A stretch of 54,162 nucleotides of DNA from Solobacterium sp. GTDB taxonomy: Bacteria; Bacillota_I; Bacilli_A; Erysipelotrichales; Erysipelotrichaceae. Numbering within the stretch: position 1 is the stretch's first letter; every line of letters begins with the position of its first letter. Below the pieces are notes generated by a model. That model saw only the letters and a list, made by a program, of their open reading frames with translations. It searched no databases and was not told where the DNA came from. Position numbers and translations under genes: made by a program. Of this stretch, positions 1 to 6,846 are shown piece after piece. Location: assembly GCA_017512725.1 (NCBI GenBank), contig JAFWEW010000008.1, positions 1 through 54,162 on the forward strand, read 5' to 3'.

Positions 1-112
1 GATAAGCTTCAATCTCAGGAGAAAGAACTTTTCTTCTGTACTTGACAGACCATACCATATGGTAATTGATATTGCATACAGAAGTTCTGTAATGAACAAG
101 ATTCTGTTTCAT
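1..112 (-). CDS. tnpA: IS200/IS605-family TnpA transposase, N-terminal part (runs off left edge)
   Basis: Only the first 37 codons are inside the window. The minus-strand frame from the ATG at 112-110 reads like the start of a Y1 (HUH) transposase of the IS200/IS605 family, with the characteristic segment HYRTSVCNINYHMVW followed by SVKYRRKVLSPEIEAY. TnpA moves the element as single-stranded DNA by recognising hairpins near its ends, and a perfect palindrome lies about 87 bp upstream at 199-219. The HUH motif and catalytic tyrosine lie beyond the window, so intactness cannot be judged. The call rests on recognising the N-terminal signature and its position next to the hairpin. Confidence 0.8.
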   Translation of the reverse strand, partial: MKQNLVHYRTSVCNINYHMVWSVKYRRKVLSPEIEAY

Positions 113-198
113 ACATATAGTATAGCAATAAAAGGGTATAAGAGATAGGGATTAGAAGAAAAAGACTATTAAATGACTTTCTGAGGTGCGATTTTCAT

Positions 199-219
199 CT
201 CGGTAATTGAATTACCGAG
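199..219. repeat. Perfect 21-bp palindrome, probable IS200/IS605 end hairpin
   Basis: The arms CTCGGTAATT and AATTACCGAG flank a single G. No T-run follows on either strand, so it is not a factor-independent terminator. Its position 87 bp upstream of the tnpA start fits the subterminal hairpin recognised by TnpA. A symmetric protein-binding site is the alternative. Confidence 0.6.
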
Positions 220-225
220 GATTCC

Positions 226-479
226 CGCTTAGTGTCCTAAAACGGCAGTCCTCCTCAAAGAACACCTCCGGAATATGTTCAGACAGAGCCATCATTTATT
301 GTGTACCCCTGTATTTGCAGATTGCAGTAAAAAAGATCCTCTCAGATCGATGTCCGAGAGGATCGAAATGTCCGGAACCCTCTACTATGCGATTCGATCG
401 CTTAACAAGCGGGCGAATCCTCCGGGGTATGTAGCATGAATCACATAACTCTCAAACTGGAACGAGAGTTAAATCAGTT
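226..479. other. Non-coding interval between the IS end and the CpXC gene
   Basis: I see no convincing gene here; an open frame at 207-434 on the plus strand has no family resemblance and runs through the terminator. The interval holds the terminator at 329-364 and a further inverted repeat, AACTCTC (447-453) with GAGAGTT (464-470), directly after the stop codon of the minus-strand gene. That second hairpin lacks a T-run and may be a 3'-end stabilising structure. Confidence 0.5.
329..364 (-). terminator. Factor-independent terminator after the CpXC gene
   Basis: Read on the minus strand, an 11-bp stem (GATCCTCTCGG with CTGAGAGGATC, one G-T pair) is followed directly by TTTTTT. It is nearly identical to the terminator of gap at 1390-1425. 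Confidence 0.85.
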
Positions 480-1157
480 CTAGTATGATTCTCCGACATG
501 GTCTTTAAAGGTTTGAAACGTTTCAAGCGCCCAGCTCTGATTAACAAAGAAACCACCGTTCCATATTTCCGCCAGAAAAGGCTGATAATCTTCTTTTATC
601 TTGTCATACATAGTTTTCGGAATAATCATATCCCCTAAAAGATTGCCGTTGGATAGCAGCTGAACATAATTATCTTCGTCCTGTCGATAATACAAAACCT
701 CATCCGGCCAGTCTTCTTTCTTCTGCTCGCTATACCAGATCAGAATAAACATTTTACACAACTCAACGATTCGGTCATCCAATCCCGCATCGAAAATCTC
801 GATCTTCTCCAGAAGTTCGTTCTGAGTCCGAACAATCCTCATCAAGTAATGTTTTTCTCTCATTATGCGCATCATCGGCGAGTTTTCATCAGACCAAATA
901 TCCTTTACTTTCTCAGCAGATTCATCCGTCTGCACATACTGGATCATAAATCTGTCGCTCATCTGGTGATAAAGAAAACCATAATCAAGAATGGTTTCGT
1001 AGCCACAATCAGGGCAGGTATACTTAAACGCAGATTTATTCCTGACTGCTTCCTTCATCTCAGGGTTCAGAGATGTATTAATGCTTTTCCAAATTGATAC
1101 CGTTTGTTTTTTCCCACAATTAGGACAGTTTAGTTCGATGTTTTCTTTCGATGACAT
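480..1157 (-). CDS. CpXC-domain protein
   Basis: This 225-residue protein has two Cys pairs near the N-terminus (CPNCGKK at about residues 11-17 and CPDCGYE at about 48-54), the layout of the CpXC domain, which probably binds zinc. Family function is not established. The rest is acidic and aromatic with no membrane segment, so it should be cytoplasmic. The start is the ATG at 1157, preceded by AGAGG on the minus strand. It stands alone between the IS end and gap and looks more AT-rich than gap. Its terminator is a near copy of the gap terminator, which raises the possibility that the gene arrived through a local rearrangement. Confidence 0.75.
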   Translation of the reverse strand: MSSKENIELNCPNCGKKQTVSIWKSINTSLNPEMKEAVRNKSAFKYTCPDCGYETILDYGFLYHQMSDRFMIQYVQTDESAEKVKDIWSDENSPMMRIMREKHYLMRIVRTQNELLEKIEIFDAGLDDRIVELCKMFILIWYSEQKKEDWPDEVLYYRQDEDNYVQLLSNGNLLGDMIIPKTMYDKIKEDYQPFLAEIWNGGFFVNQSWALETFQTFKDHVGESY

Positions 1158-1389
1158 TATTGTTTTCCTCTATAGAGCTAAGGATTTATGATTTTATCCC
1201 TGTAAAAAATATACCAGCATCTAAAGAGATTTTCTGTATTACGGTTGTTTTCCTATCATGGTTTCTGGTCCCGATCATTACGGTCATCCTATGTTAAGTG
1301 ACATGGCTTCTGTTAAGCCCAACCCATAAAAACGTTGTTTTCATCCCGAAAAAGCGTACGCTTTATGAAATGACTGCATATGCAAATGT
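1158..1389. other. Intergenic region between the CpXC gene and the gap terminator
   Basis: I see no gene. The region should carry the promoter of the CpXC gene near 1160-1230, where AT-rich hexamers occur on the minus strand but no pair is convincing. A 14-bp palindrome, AAAGCGTACGCTTT, lies at about 1350-1363. The plus-strand open frame starting at 1298 runs through the gap terminator and is not considered coding. Confidence 0.4.
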
Positions 1390-1425
1390 AAAAAAGATCC
1401 TCCCAGATCAATGCCTGAGAGGATC
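1390..1425 (-). terminator. Factor-independent terminator of gap
   Basis: On the minus strand an 11-bp stem, GATCCTCTCAG with CTGGGAGGATC, is followed by TTTTTT, 36 bp after the gap stop codon. Compared with the copy at 329-364, stem changes keep pairing (T-G against T-A, and A-T against G-T). Confidence 0.9.
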
Positions 1426-1461
1426 AAAATGTCTAGAAACCTTTTTGTTAAGCGGTTTTAA

Positions 1462-2502
1462 TTACTTAACGTTGGAGAAGTACTTAATGGTACGAACCAT
1501 CTGGGATGTGTAGCTGTTCTCGTTGTCATACCAGGAAACAACCTGAACGAGGAACTCACCATCCGCAACCTTGGAAACCATGGTCTGGTTAGCATCGAAG
1601 AGGGAACCATACTTCATGCCAATGATGTCGGAGGAAACGAGCTTCTCTTCTGTGTAACCGAAGGATTCGTTAACCTGGGACTTCATAGCTGCGTTGATGC
1701 CTTCAACAGTAACATCGTCTTTCTTTACGACTGCGTGCAGAATTGTTGTGGATCCTGTAGGAGTCGGAACACGCTGTGCAGCGCCAATGAGCTTGCCATT
1801 CAGTTCAGGAATAACAAGACCGATAGCCTTTGCAGCACCTGTGCTGTTCGGAACGATGTTTGCAGCACCAGCTCTAGCTCTCTGCAGATCGCCTTTTCTC
1901 TGCGGTCCGTCGAGAATCATCTGGTCACCAGTGTAAGCGTGAACGGTTGTCATGATACCGCTCTGAATCGGAGCATAGTCGTTGAGTGCCTTTGTCATCG
2001 GAGCCAGGCAGTTTGTTGTGCAGGATGCAGCGGAGATGACTGTATCTTCAGCAGTCAGTGTCTCATGGTTTACGTTGTAAACGATGGTCGGCAGATCGTT
2101 TCCTGCAGGAGCAGAGATAACAACCTTACGTGCGCCGGCCTTAATGTGAGCAGAAGCCTTTTCCTTGCTTGTGTAGAAGCCTGTGCACTCGAGAACAACG
2201 TCGATCTTCAGATCGCCCCAAGGCAGGTTAGCTGCATCAGCTTCCTTGTAGATCTGCAGTGTCTTGCCGTCAACAGTGATTGTGTTTGCTTCATCATCAG
2301 CAGTAACTGTGTGAAGGTTCTCACCGATCTTTCCTGCATAACCACCCTGAGCGGTGTCATACTTCAGCAGGTGAGCCAGCATGGAAGGCTTTGTCAGGTC
2401 GTTGATCGCAACAACTTCGTAGCCTTCAGCACCAAACATCTGGCGGAATGCAAGACGTCCAATACGTCCGAAACCATTAATCGCAACTCTTACATCTGTC
2501 AT
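1462..2502 (-). CDS. gap: Glyceraldehyde-3-phosphate dehydrogenase, type I
   Basis: GAPDH converts glyceraldehyde 3-phosphate to 1,3-bisphosphoglycerate with NAD and phosphate in cytoplasmic glycolysis. The protein opens with the Rossmann signature INGFGRIGR and carries the active-site motif [12 protein letters not shown] with the nucleophilic Cys; the conserved C-terminal WYDNENSY segment is present. The start at 2502 is chosen over an in-frame upstream start because [16 protein letters not shown] is the normal N-terminus and AGGAGGT (2515-2521) lies 12 nt upstream. At 346 residues it is slightly longer than the usual 335. It is monocistronic, with its own strong promoter and terminator. Confidence 0.97.
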   Translation of the reverse strand: MTDVRVAINGFGRIGRLAFRQMFGAEGYEVVAINDLTKPSMLAHLLKYDTAQGGYAGKIGENLHTVTADDEANTITVDGKTLQIYKEADAANLPWGDLKIDVVLECTGFYTSKEKASAHIKAGARKVVISAPAGNDLPTIVYNVNHETLTAEDTVISAASCTTNCLAPMTKALNDYAPIQSGIMTTVHAYTGDQMILDGPQRKGDLQRARAGAANIVPNSTGAAKAIGLVIPELNGKLIGAAQRVPTPTGSTTILHAVVKKDDVTVEGINAAMKSQVNESFGYTEEKLVSSDIIGMKYGSLFDANQTMVSKVADGEFLVQVVSWYDNENSYTSQMVRTIKYFSNVK

Positions 2503-2536
2503 TATATTTTCTAGACCTCCTATATGTTGCATAGCA

Positions 2537-2566
2537 ATTATACGTGTCAGCGCCGGCCCTAGTCAA
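2537..2566 (-). promoter_or_regulatory. Sigma-A-type promoter of gap
   Basis: On the minus strand, TTGACT (2566-2561) and a perfect TATAAT (2542-2537) are separated by 18 bp, 34 bp upstream of the gap start codon. Confidence 0.8.
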
Positions 2567-2610
2567 TTGACAAATCGCCGGATTCATCGCTTTTTCAGCA
2601 TATTTTCATT

Positions 2611-2642
2611 TAAAAAGACGGAGCTTCACACCCCGTCTTTTC
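2611..2642 (-). terminator. Terminator of the rapZ-yvcK-whiA operon
   Basis: An AAAAGACGG / CCGTCTTTT hairpin lies directly after the stop of the GNAT gene on the minus strand and ends in a T-rich tail. It closes the five-gene operon. Confidence 0.75.
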
Positions 2643-2650
2643 GGATCAAT

Positions 2651-3562
2651 TCATACTCGTTCGTTGAGATACAGCGGCCGGCAGGAAATCGCATAAGCCT
2701 CCTGAATCGTTCTTGCTTCGGCATTGAACAGCCGAGAGAACAGTCTTGCGTCATTAATCTTGGCAAGCACTGCCGGATACTCTTTCTTTTCCGCATCCGG
2801 AAAAATCTTTGCAAGGTTCTCTGCTGCCGTTACATGCACATTGATGACCGACCGTTCCTGAAGAGCTGCCCCGAGCATCTTCATCAGTGCCTGGGAATCA
2901 ACGTAGATCAGTTCTTCGACTTTTGCCTCGCGGCCTTCAATCAGGATCGTCGCATATCCTTTGATGACCCGTTTTTCATCGTAGTACGCTACGATCTTAC
3001 CGCCTCTGGCACTGATCTCCCGCTTGAGGTTCACAAAATAATCCAGATTGCGGGCATAATACCCGTTGAAATGCCGGATAAAGGCAGAATAGACCTTCAG
3101 CATATCCAGCGGCTGGGGATCGTAGGCACATCCATAGCTGCTGGTATGGACGTCATCACGGTTCAGCTTATAGGAGGTCCTGCGGTAGATGGGTTCAAAT
3201 CCATAGGGCCGATAGGATTCTCCGTATTCTGCGGAAACCAGGGTAATCAGCTCGTTATGAACCGAGATATCCACTGCCGCATCGATCATCTTCTTCAGAC
3301 GGCCTTCATTCCGGAAATCCGGCAGAGTGCACGCATGGCTCAGCATGCTCACCTGAAGCACCCGCCCGTTGAACATCATAGAATGAGGAATCCTGCAGAT
3401 CGTTGCCGCGACTGTTTTCCCTTCCATATCGGTCAGGAAATATTCCGGTTTATAGATATAACGAAAAAAATGTTCAAAATAGCGCGGATCATCCAGCGTA
3501 AAGCTCTTTTTCCAGCATTCACGGATCCCGGCTGTCATTTCTTCTGTTGCGATCTCAATCAT
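2651..3562 (-). CDS. GNAT-family N-acetyltransferase, Eis-like
   Basis: The N-terminal half (about residues 1-150) has the GNAT layout with the acetyl-CoA-binding stretch ending in RNEGRLKKMIDAAV, followed by the YRPYGFEP segment typical of the Eis/YitI-like branch. The remaining residues probably form a second acetyltransferase-like or SCP2-like domain. At 303 residues it is shorter than Eis proteins (about 400). The acceptor is unknown; relatives acetylate amines, including aminoglycosides, but nothing here fixes a substrate. The start codon overlaps the upstream gene's stop by 4 nt (ATGA), so the two are translationally coupled as the last genes of the operon. Confidence 0.75.
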   Translation of the reverse strand: MIEIATEEMTAGIRECWKKSFTLDDPRYFEHFFRYIYKPEYFLTDMEGKTVAATICRIPHSMMFNGRVLQVSMLSHACTLPDFRNEGRLKKMIDAAVDISVHNELITLVSAEYGESYRPYGFEPIYRRTSYKLNRDDVHTSSYGCAYDPQPLDMLKVYSAFIRHFNGYYARNLDYFVNLKREISARGGKIVAYYDEKRVIKGYATILIEGREAKVEELIYVDSQALMKMLGAALQERSVINVHVTAAENLAKIFPDAEKKEYPAVLAKINDARLFSRLFNAEARTIQEAYAISCRPLYLNERV

Positions 3563-3891
3563 AAGTTCTTCTCTTCCCCGTCCGCTTCATCCTTGCGGGT
3601 AAACTCCACATCAATGATCTCACCCGCTTCTTCCTTCTTTCTGGCTGCCTGCTCATAAAACAGATCATTCTGCCAGGTATTCTCATTCATCGCTTCTTCT
3701 TTCCGCAGCGCTTCTGTGGCTTTCTCCGCTTCTTTCCGGACTTCCCTTGTTGCCCGAAACATCCGGAACATTCCAACCGCGATCAAAACGATAACCACCA
3801 GCACGAGCGGCCAAAGGTACCGGATCGTAAAATATACACCTGCGATAAATACGATCATCCAGAGAAACAGTCTGAACGCATCAACTCTCAT
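3559..3891 (-). CDS. Small membrane protein of unknown function
   Basis: This 110-residue protein has two closely spaced hydrophobic stretches (about residues 7-25 and 27-43), then a highly charged Lys/Glu-rich tail likely to be a cytoplasmic helix. I do not recognise a family. It overlaps whiA by 11 nt upstream and the GNAT gene by 4 nt downstream, so it is certainly part of this operon. Confidence 0.7.
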   Translation of the reverse strand: MRVDAFRLFLWMIVFIAGVYFTIRYLWPLVLVVIVLIAVGMFRMFRATREVRKEAEKATEALRKEEAMNENTWQNDLFYEQAARKKEEAGEIIDVEFTRKDEADGEEKNL

Positions 3892-4828
3892 GGTCTTTCC
3901 TCATCTGTTCTGCGAGATCATGGATCTTCACAAACCGGTGCTTCATGCCCGATTTGGATACCGTAATTCCCTTTTCATTATGATATATCTCAGCCAGTTC
4001 GACCAGCGTCGCATAGGGGTTCTGCTTTCTCAGCTCTGCCACATCCCGGACCTTTTCATCCATGGTCCGCATCCGGTCATATTGTTCCAGTGTTTCAATA
4101 TCCGCCAGCTGCTGTGCGCTTGCCTTTAAGGATTTGACCTCATTGGCAACCTCCACATTGTTGAGCCGCTGTACATTATTCAGAAAATCACGGGAGATCC
4201 GTTCATTCTCAAAGTTCAGCAGACAGCCGTCTGCCCCGCATACCCGCAGGAAATCCGCAATCTTTTCACTGGCTTTGATATAGACAACCCACTTCGACCG
4301 ACGCTCCAGCATCCTTGCCGGAATAAAAAACCGGCCCATCAGATCGATCAGAAACTGTCCGTGCTTTTCATTGCAGGCTTTGATTTCGAGATGGTACCTG
4401 CTTGTCTGAGGGTTATTTACACTGCCGTCTGCCATGAACGCTCCGGCAAGATAAGTCCTTGCCCAGGCATCCTTGGAAACAACCTTCTGCAGCGGCCGGT
4501 CCAGAAGACCTCTGGCACTGTACAGGCCAAGATCTCTGAGGATATCGGTTACCGGTCCATAGATCTTCAGCGCATAGATCAGATTCTTGTTCAGGTTCAT
4601 TCTCCGGCGCACCGAAGTCTCAATATTGACGTCATAGCGGTTCTTCACCATCCGGTAGGCCGCTCTTGAGACGGATGCGTTCTCCGTGACAAGTGAAATC
4701 GCAGTTCCTTTTGAGGACACGGAAATGGAAGAGGTCATCTGAATCAACGCTGAAAGAACCGCCCTCTCCTCCTGCGGATCATATGTTTTCAAAGAAAGTT
4801 CCTGTTTTACATCTGAAGTAAATGACAT
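3881..4828 (-). CDS. whiA: DNA-binding regulator WhiA
   Basis: WhiA combines a LAGLIDADG-homing-endonuclease-like N-terminal domain with a C-terminal helix-turn-helix. The fold-defining motif LAGAFMADGSV is visible near residue 130, and the C-terminal HTH (LVELAEIYHNEKGITVSKSGMKHR region) precedes the end. In Bacillota WhiA influences cell division and chromosome segregation. The length of 315 residues matches the family. The start at 4828 has GGAG about 6 nt upstream. It sits 13 nt after yvcK in the classic rapZ-yvcK-whiA order. Confidence 0.96.
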   Translation of the reverse strand: MSFTSDVKQELSLKTYDPQEERAVLSALIQMTSSISVSSKGTAISLVTENASVSRAAYRMVKNRYDVNIETSVRRRMNLNKNLIYALKIYGPVTDILRDLGLYSARGLLDRPLQKVVSKDAWARTYLAGAFMADGSVNNPQTSRYHLEIKACNEKHGQFLIDLMGRFFIPARMLERRSKWVVYIKASEKIADFLRVCGADGCLLNFENERISRDFLNNVQRLNNVEVANEVKSLKASAQQLADIETLEQYDRMRTMDEKVRDVAELRKQNPYATLVELAEIYHNEKGITVSKSGMKHRFVKIHDLAEQMRKDHES

Positions 4829-4841
4829 TTTTTCTCCGGTC

Positions 4842-5789
4842 TCAGTCAGCCAATGATTCTACCGCTTCCTGAATCTTCTGCGGATCATGTCTGACCAGTT
4901 CCCGGTCAAAACATAACAACGGGCAGCGGATGATCTCATAGCTGTGGGTTTTCTTCATAACATGTACCACCGTACTGCCTTCCTTCTGGTACCGTTTCTC
5001 GATCTCTGCAGGAATCTCATCCTCCGGCACAACAACCGCATCGATCGGTGCTCCGTGATCAATCAGTGCCTGTGCGTGATCTTCCACGGAATAACCGTCG
5101 GTTTCACCCGGCTGTGTCATTGCATTGCAGAAATATACCCGTTTCGCCTTTGTTTTCTGAAGTGCTGTACGGATCTCCGGAATAATGACATTTGGCAGAA
5201 TCGACGTGTATACCGAACCGATACCGTAAATGATCAGGTCTGCCTTCCGGATTGCTTTTACCGCTTCCGGTGTCGCTACGACATCACAGTCATAAAACAC
5301 TTCCCGGATATGGTTGGAAACCGTCGGGATATTCGCTTCTCCCTTGACGATGACTCCGTCATCCATCCGGGCATAAAGAGAAATAACCTGGGTCGTTGCA
5401 GGAATAATCTCTCCCTTGACCTGAAGAACCTTTCCAATCGTCTGTACCGCCTCAAGAAAGGATCCGCACTGCTGTGTCATTGCCGTCAGGATCAGATTGC
5501 CGAGATTATGACCGGACACATCCTTTTCTGAACCGTTCGGATCTTCAAAACGGTAGTTCATCAGATCCCCCAGCATCGATTCACTTTCTGCCAGAGAAAT
5601 CATGACATTGCGGATATCTCCCATTGCCGGAATATGAAACTGTCTGCGCAGACGGCCGGTGCTTCCGCCGTCATCCGCAACGGTTACGATCGCAGAAATC
5701 TGAGCATTTTTGATATTTTTGACACCACGGCAGATCGCAGCCTGTCCATGGCCGCCGCCGATAATGACAATGTTCACTTTTTTAGCCAT
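4842..5789 (-). CDS. yvcK: YvcK / gluconeogenesis factor, CofD-like protein
   Basis: The protein begins with the nucleotide-binding segment VIIGGGHG and contains VADDGGSTGRLR at about residues 37-48, both typical of YvcK. YvcK binds UDP-sugars and is needed for growth on gluconeogenic carbon and for proper cell-wall synthesis. At 315 residues it is a normal-length family member. It overlaps rapZ by 8 nt and is followed by whiA after 13 nt. Confidence 0.96.
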   Translation of the reverse strand: MAKKVNIVIIGGGHGQAAICRGVKNIKNAQISAIVTVADDGGSTGRLRRQFHIPAMGDIRNVMISLAESESMLGDLMNYRFEDPNGSEKDVSGHNLGNLILTAMTQQCGSFLEAVQTIGKVLQVKGEIIPATTQVISLYARMDDGVIVKGEANIPTVSNHIREVFYDCDVVATPEAVKAIRKADLIIYGIGSVYTSILPNVIIPEIRTALQKTKAKRVYFCNAMTQPGETDGYSVEDHAQALIDHGAPIDAVVVPEDEIPAEIEKRYQKEGSTVVHVMKKTHSYEIIRCPLLCFDRELVRHDPQKIQEAVESLAD

Positions 5790-6651
5790 GTGTCACCCAT
5801 TCCTTTTCATCCCGATGCTGCTTATAGCAGCGGTACTGATCCTTATAGTTGTCGTACAGGAAGTTGGTGATTGTAACAGAACGGTGCTGACCGCCGGTAC
5901 AGCCAATCGCTACCGTGAAATGGTTCTTTCCTTCTTTTACATACTGTGCAAATGCATAGTCCAGGAACGCCAGCAGACGCTTGATGAATTCTTTGGTTTC
6001 ATCTTTATCCATAACATAGTGGTATACTTCCGGATCATTGCCGGAATACATGCGCAGTTTCGGCTCCCAGAACGGATTCGGCAGAAAACGCACATCAATC
6101 ATGAGATCTGCGTCCAGCGGTACACCATGCTTGTATCCGAATGACACAAAGGAAATCGAAAATGTCGGAGCGGTATTCTTGGCAAAATACTGTTCCAGGA
6201 CCCGCTTGACTTCTTTGGCAGTCAGGAATGAAGTGTCGATCGTCACAAAGGAGTTATCAATCGCCCGGGTAAGCAGCTGCCGTTCCACCGCGATGGCTTC
6301 CTCAAGGGTATTTGCGGTATTGCTCAGAAGCAGCGGATGGGTTCTTCTGGTGCTCTTATAACGCCGTATCAGAACAAGATCCGACGCATCGAGGAACAGA
6401 ACCCGTACTTCCATGCCCTCTCCGCGGATCCGGCGCAGAAACTCCGGAAAATCATTCGCATTGGTAGAAAGCGCAATATAGTCGTATCGGGGATCGTTGC
6501 TGGATTCGATGATATCCACAAGAAAACTCAGCAACTGTACCGGATAATTCTCGATGATGTGATAGCCCATGTCTTCCAGAATGGTTGTTGCCGTACTTTT
6601 TCCGGCACCGCTCATTCCGCTGACCAGGATTACTTTTTTGATCTTTTCCAT
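5782..6651 (-). CDS. rapZ: RNase adapter / nucleotide-binding protein RapZ (YvcJ)
   Basis: A P-loop, GMSGAGKST, lies at about residues 11-19, and the C-terminal domain carries GCTGGQHRSV, the conserved RapZ motif. In Bacillota the YvcJ/RapZ protein binds and hydrolyses nucleotides and is linked genetically to yvcK. An upstream in-frame start would add 41 residues unlike the family; the ATG at 6651 gives MEKIKKVILVSGMSGAGKST, the normal N-terminus, and 289 residues. The ribosome site is only a weak GCAGGT. It is the first gene of the operon. Confidence 0.96.
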   Translation of the reverse strand: MEKIKKVILVSGMSGAGKSTATTILEDMGYHIIENYPVQLLSFLVDIIESSNDPRYDYIALSTNANDFPEFLRRIRGEGMEVRVLFLDASDLVLIRRYKSTRRTHPLLLSNTANTLEEAIAVERQLLTRAIDNSFVTIDTSFLTAKEVKRVLEQYFAKNTAPTFSISFVSFGYKHGVPLDADLMIDVRFLPNPFWEPKLRMYSGNDPEVYHYVMDKDETKEFIKRLLAFLDYAFAQYVKEGKNHFTVAIGCTGGQHRSVTITNFLYDNYKDQYRCYKQHRDEKEWVTHG

Positions 6652-6777
6652 ACGTGTACCTGCCTGCCCTATTTTATCATTATTCTTTATTGCTTTGGTG
6701 GAACACACAACGGGAGCCGGACGGCTTCGCCTTTCTGACGGATAAGACCGGCAGGCCTTCCCCGCCCGATACAAAAC

Positions 6778-6831
6778 AGAAAAAACAGCAGTCCGTATCC
6801 CGGATTATTCCGGAAAAGAGACTGCTGTTTT
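6778..6831 (-). terminator. Terminator of the AAA+ / XpaC-like operon
   Basis: On the minus strand the inverted repeat AACAGCAGTC ... GACTGCTGTT encloses an AT-rich loop and ends in TTTTTT, shortly after the AAA+ gene. Confidence 0.85.
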
Positions 6832-6846
6832 CATAAATGGTTAGGG

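Larger units (their letters stand above)
1..225 (-). mobile_element. End of an IS200/IS605-type insertion sequence (partial)
   Basis: This unit is made of the tnpA 5' end plus about 110 bp of non-coding DNA carrying a subterminal palindrome. Elements of this family have no terminal inverted repeats; they carry short subterminal hairpins upstream of tnpA. The outer boundary near 225 is an estimate, because the cleavage site cannot be placed without a relative or an empty site. Confidence 0.6.

Noticed and set aside
53-64. TACCATATGGTA palindrome next to a TTGACA
   Set aside because: It lies inside the tnpA coding sequence in a region of low complexity; no plus-strand gene would use a promoter there.
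207-434. Possible small plus-strand gene
   Set aside because: It runs through a terminator hairpin, has no ribosome site, and its similarity to the frame at 1298-1513 only reflects the duplicated terminator.
1735-2514. Long plus-strand open frame opposite gap
   Set aside because: It is antisense to a full, highly conserved gap gene, is Cys/Ser-rich with no family resemblance, and has no ribosome site.
2567-3658. 363-codon plus-strand frame over the GNAT gene
   Set aside because: Its composition is that of an antisense shadow; the minus strand encodes a recognisable acetyltransferase with overlapping operon neighbours.
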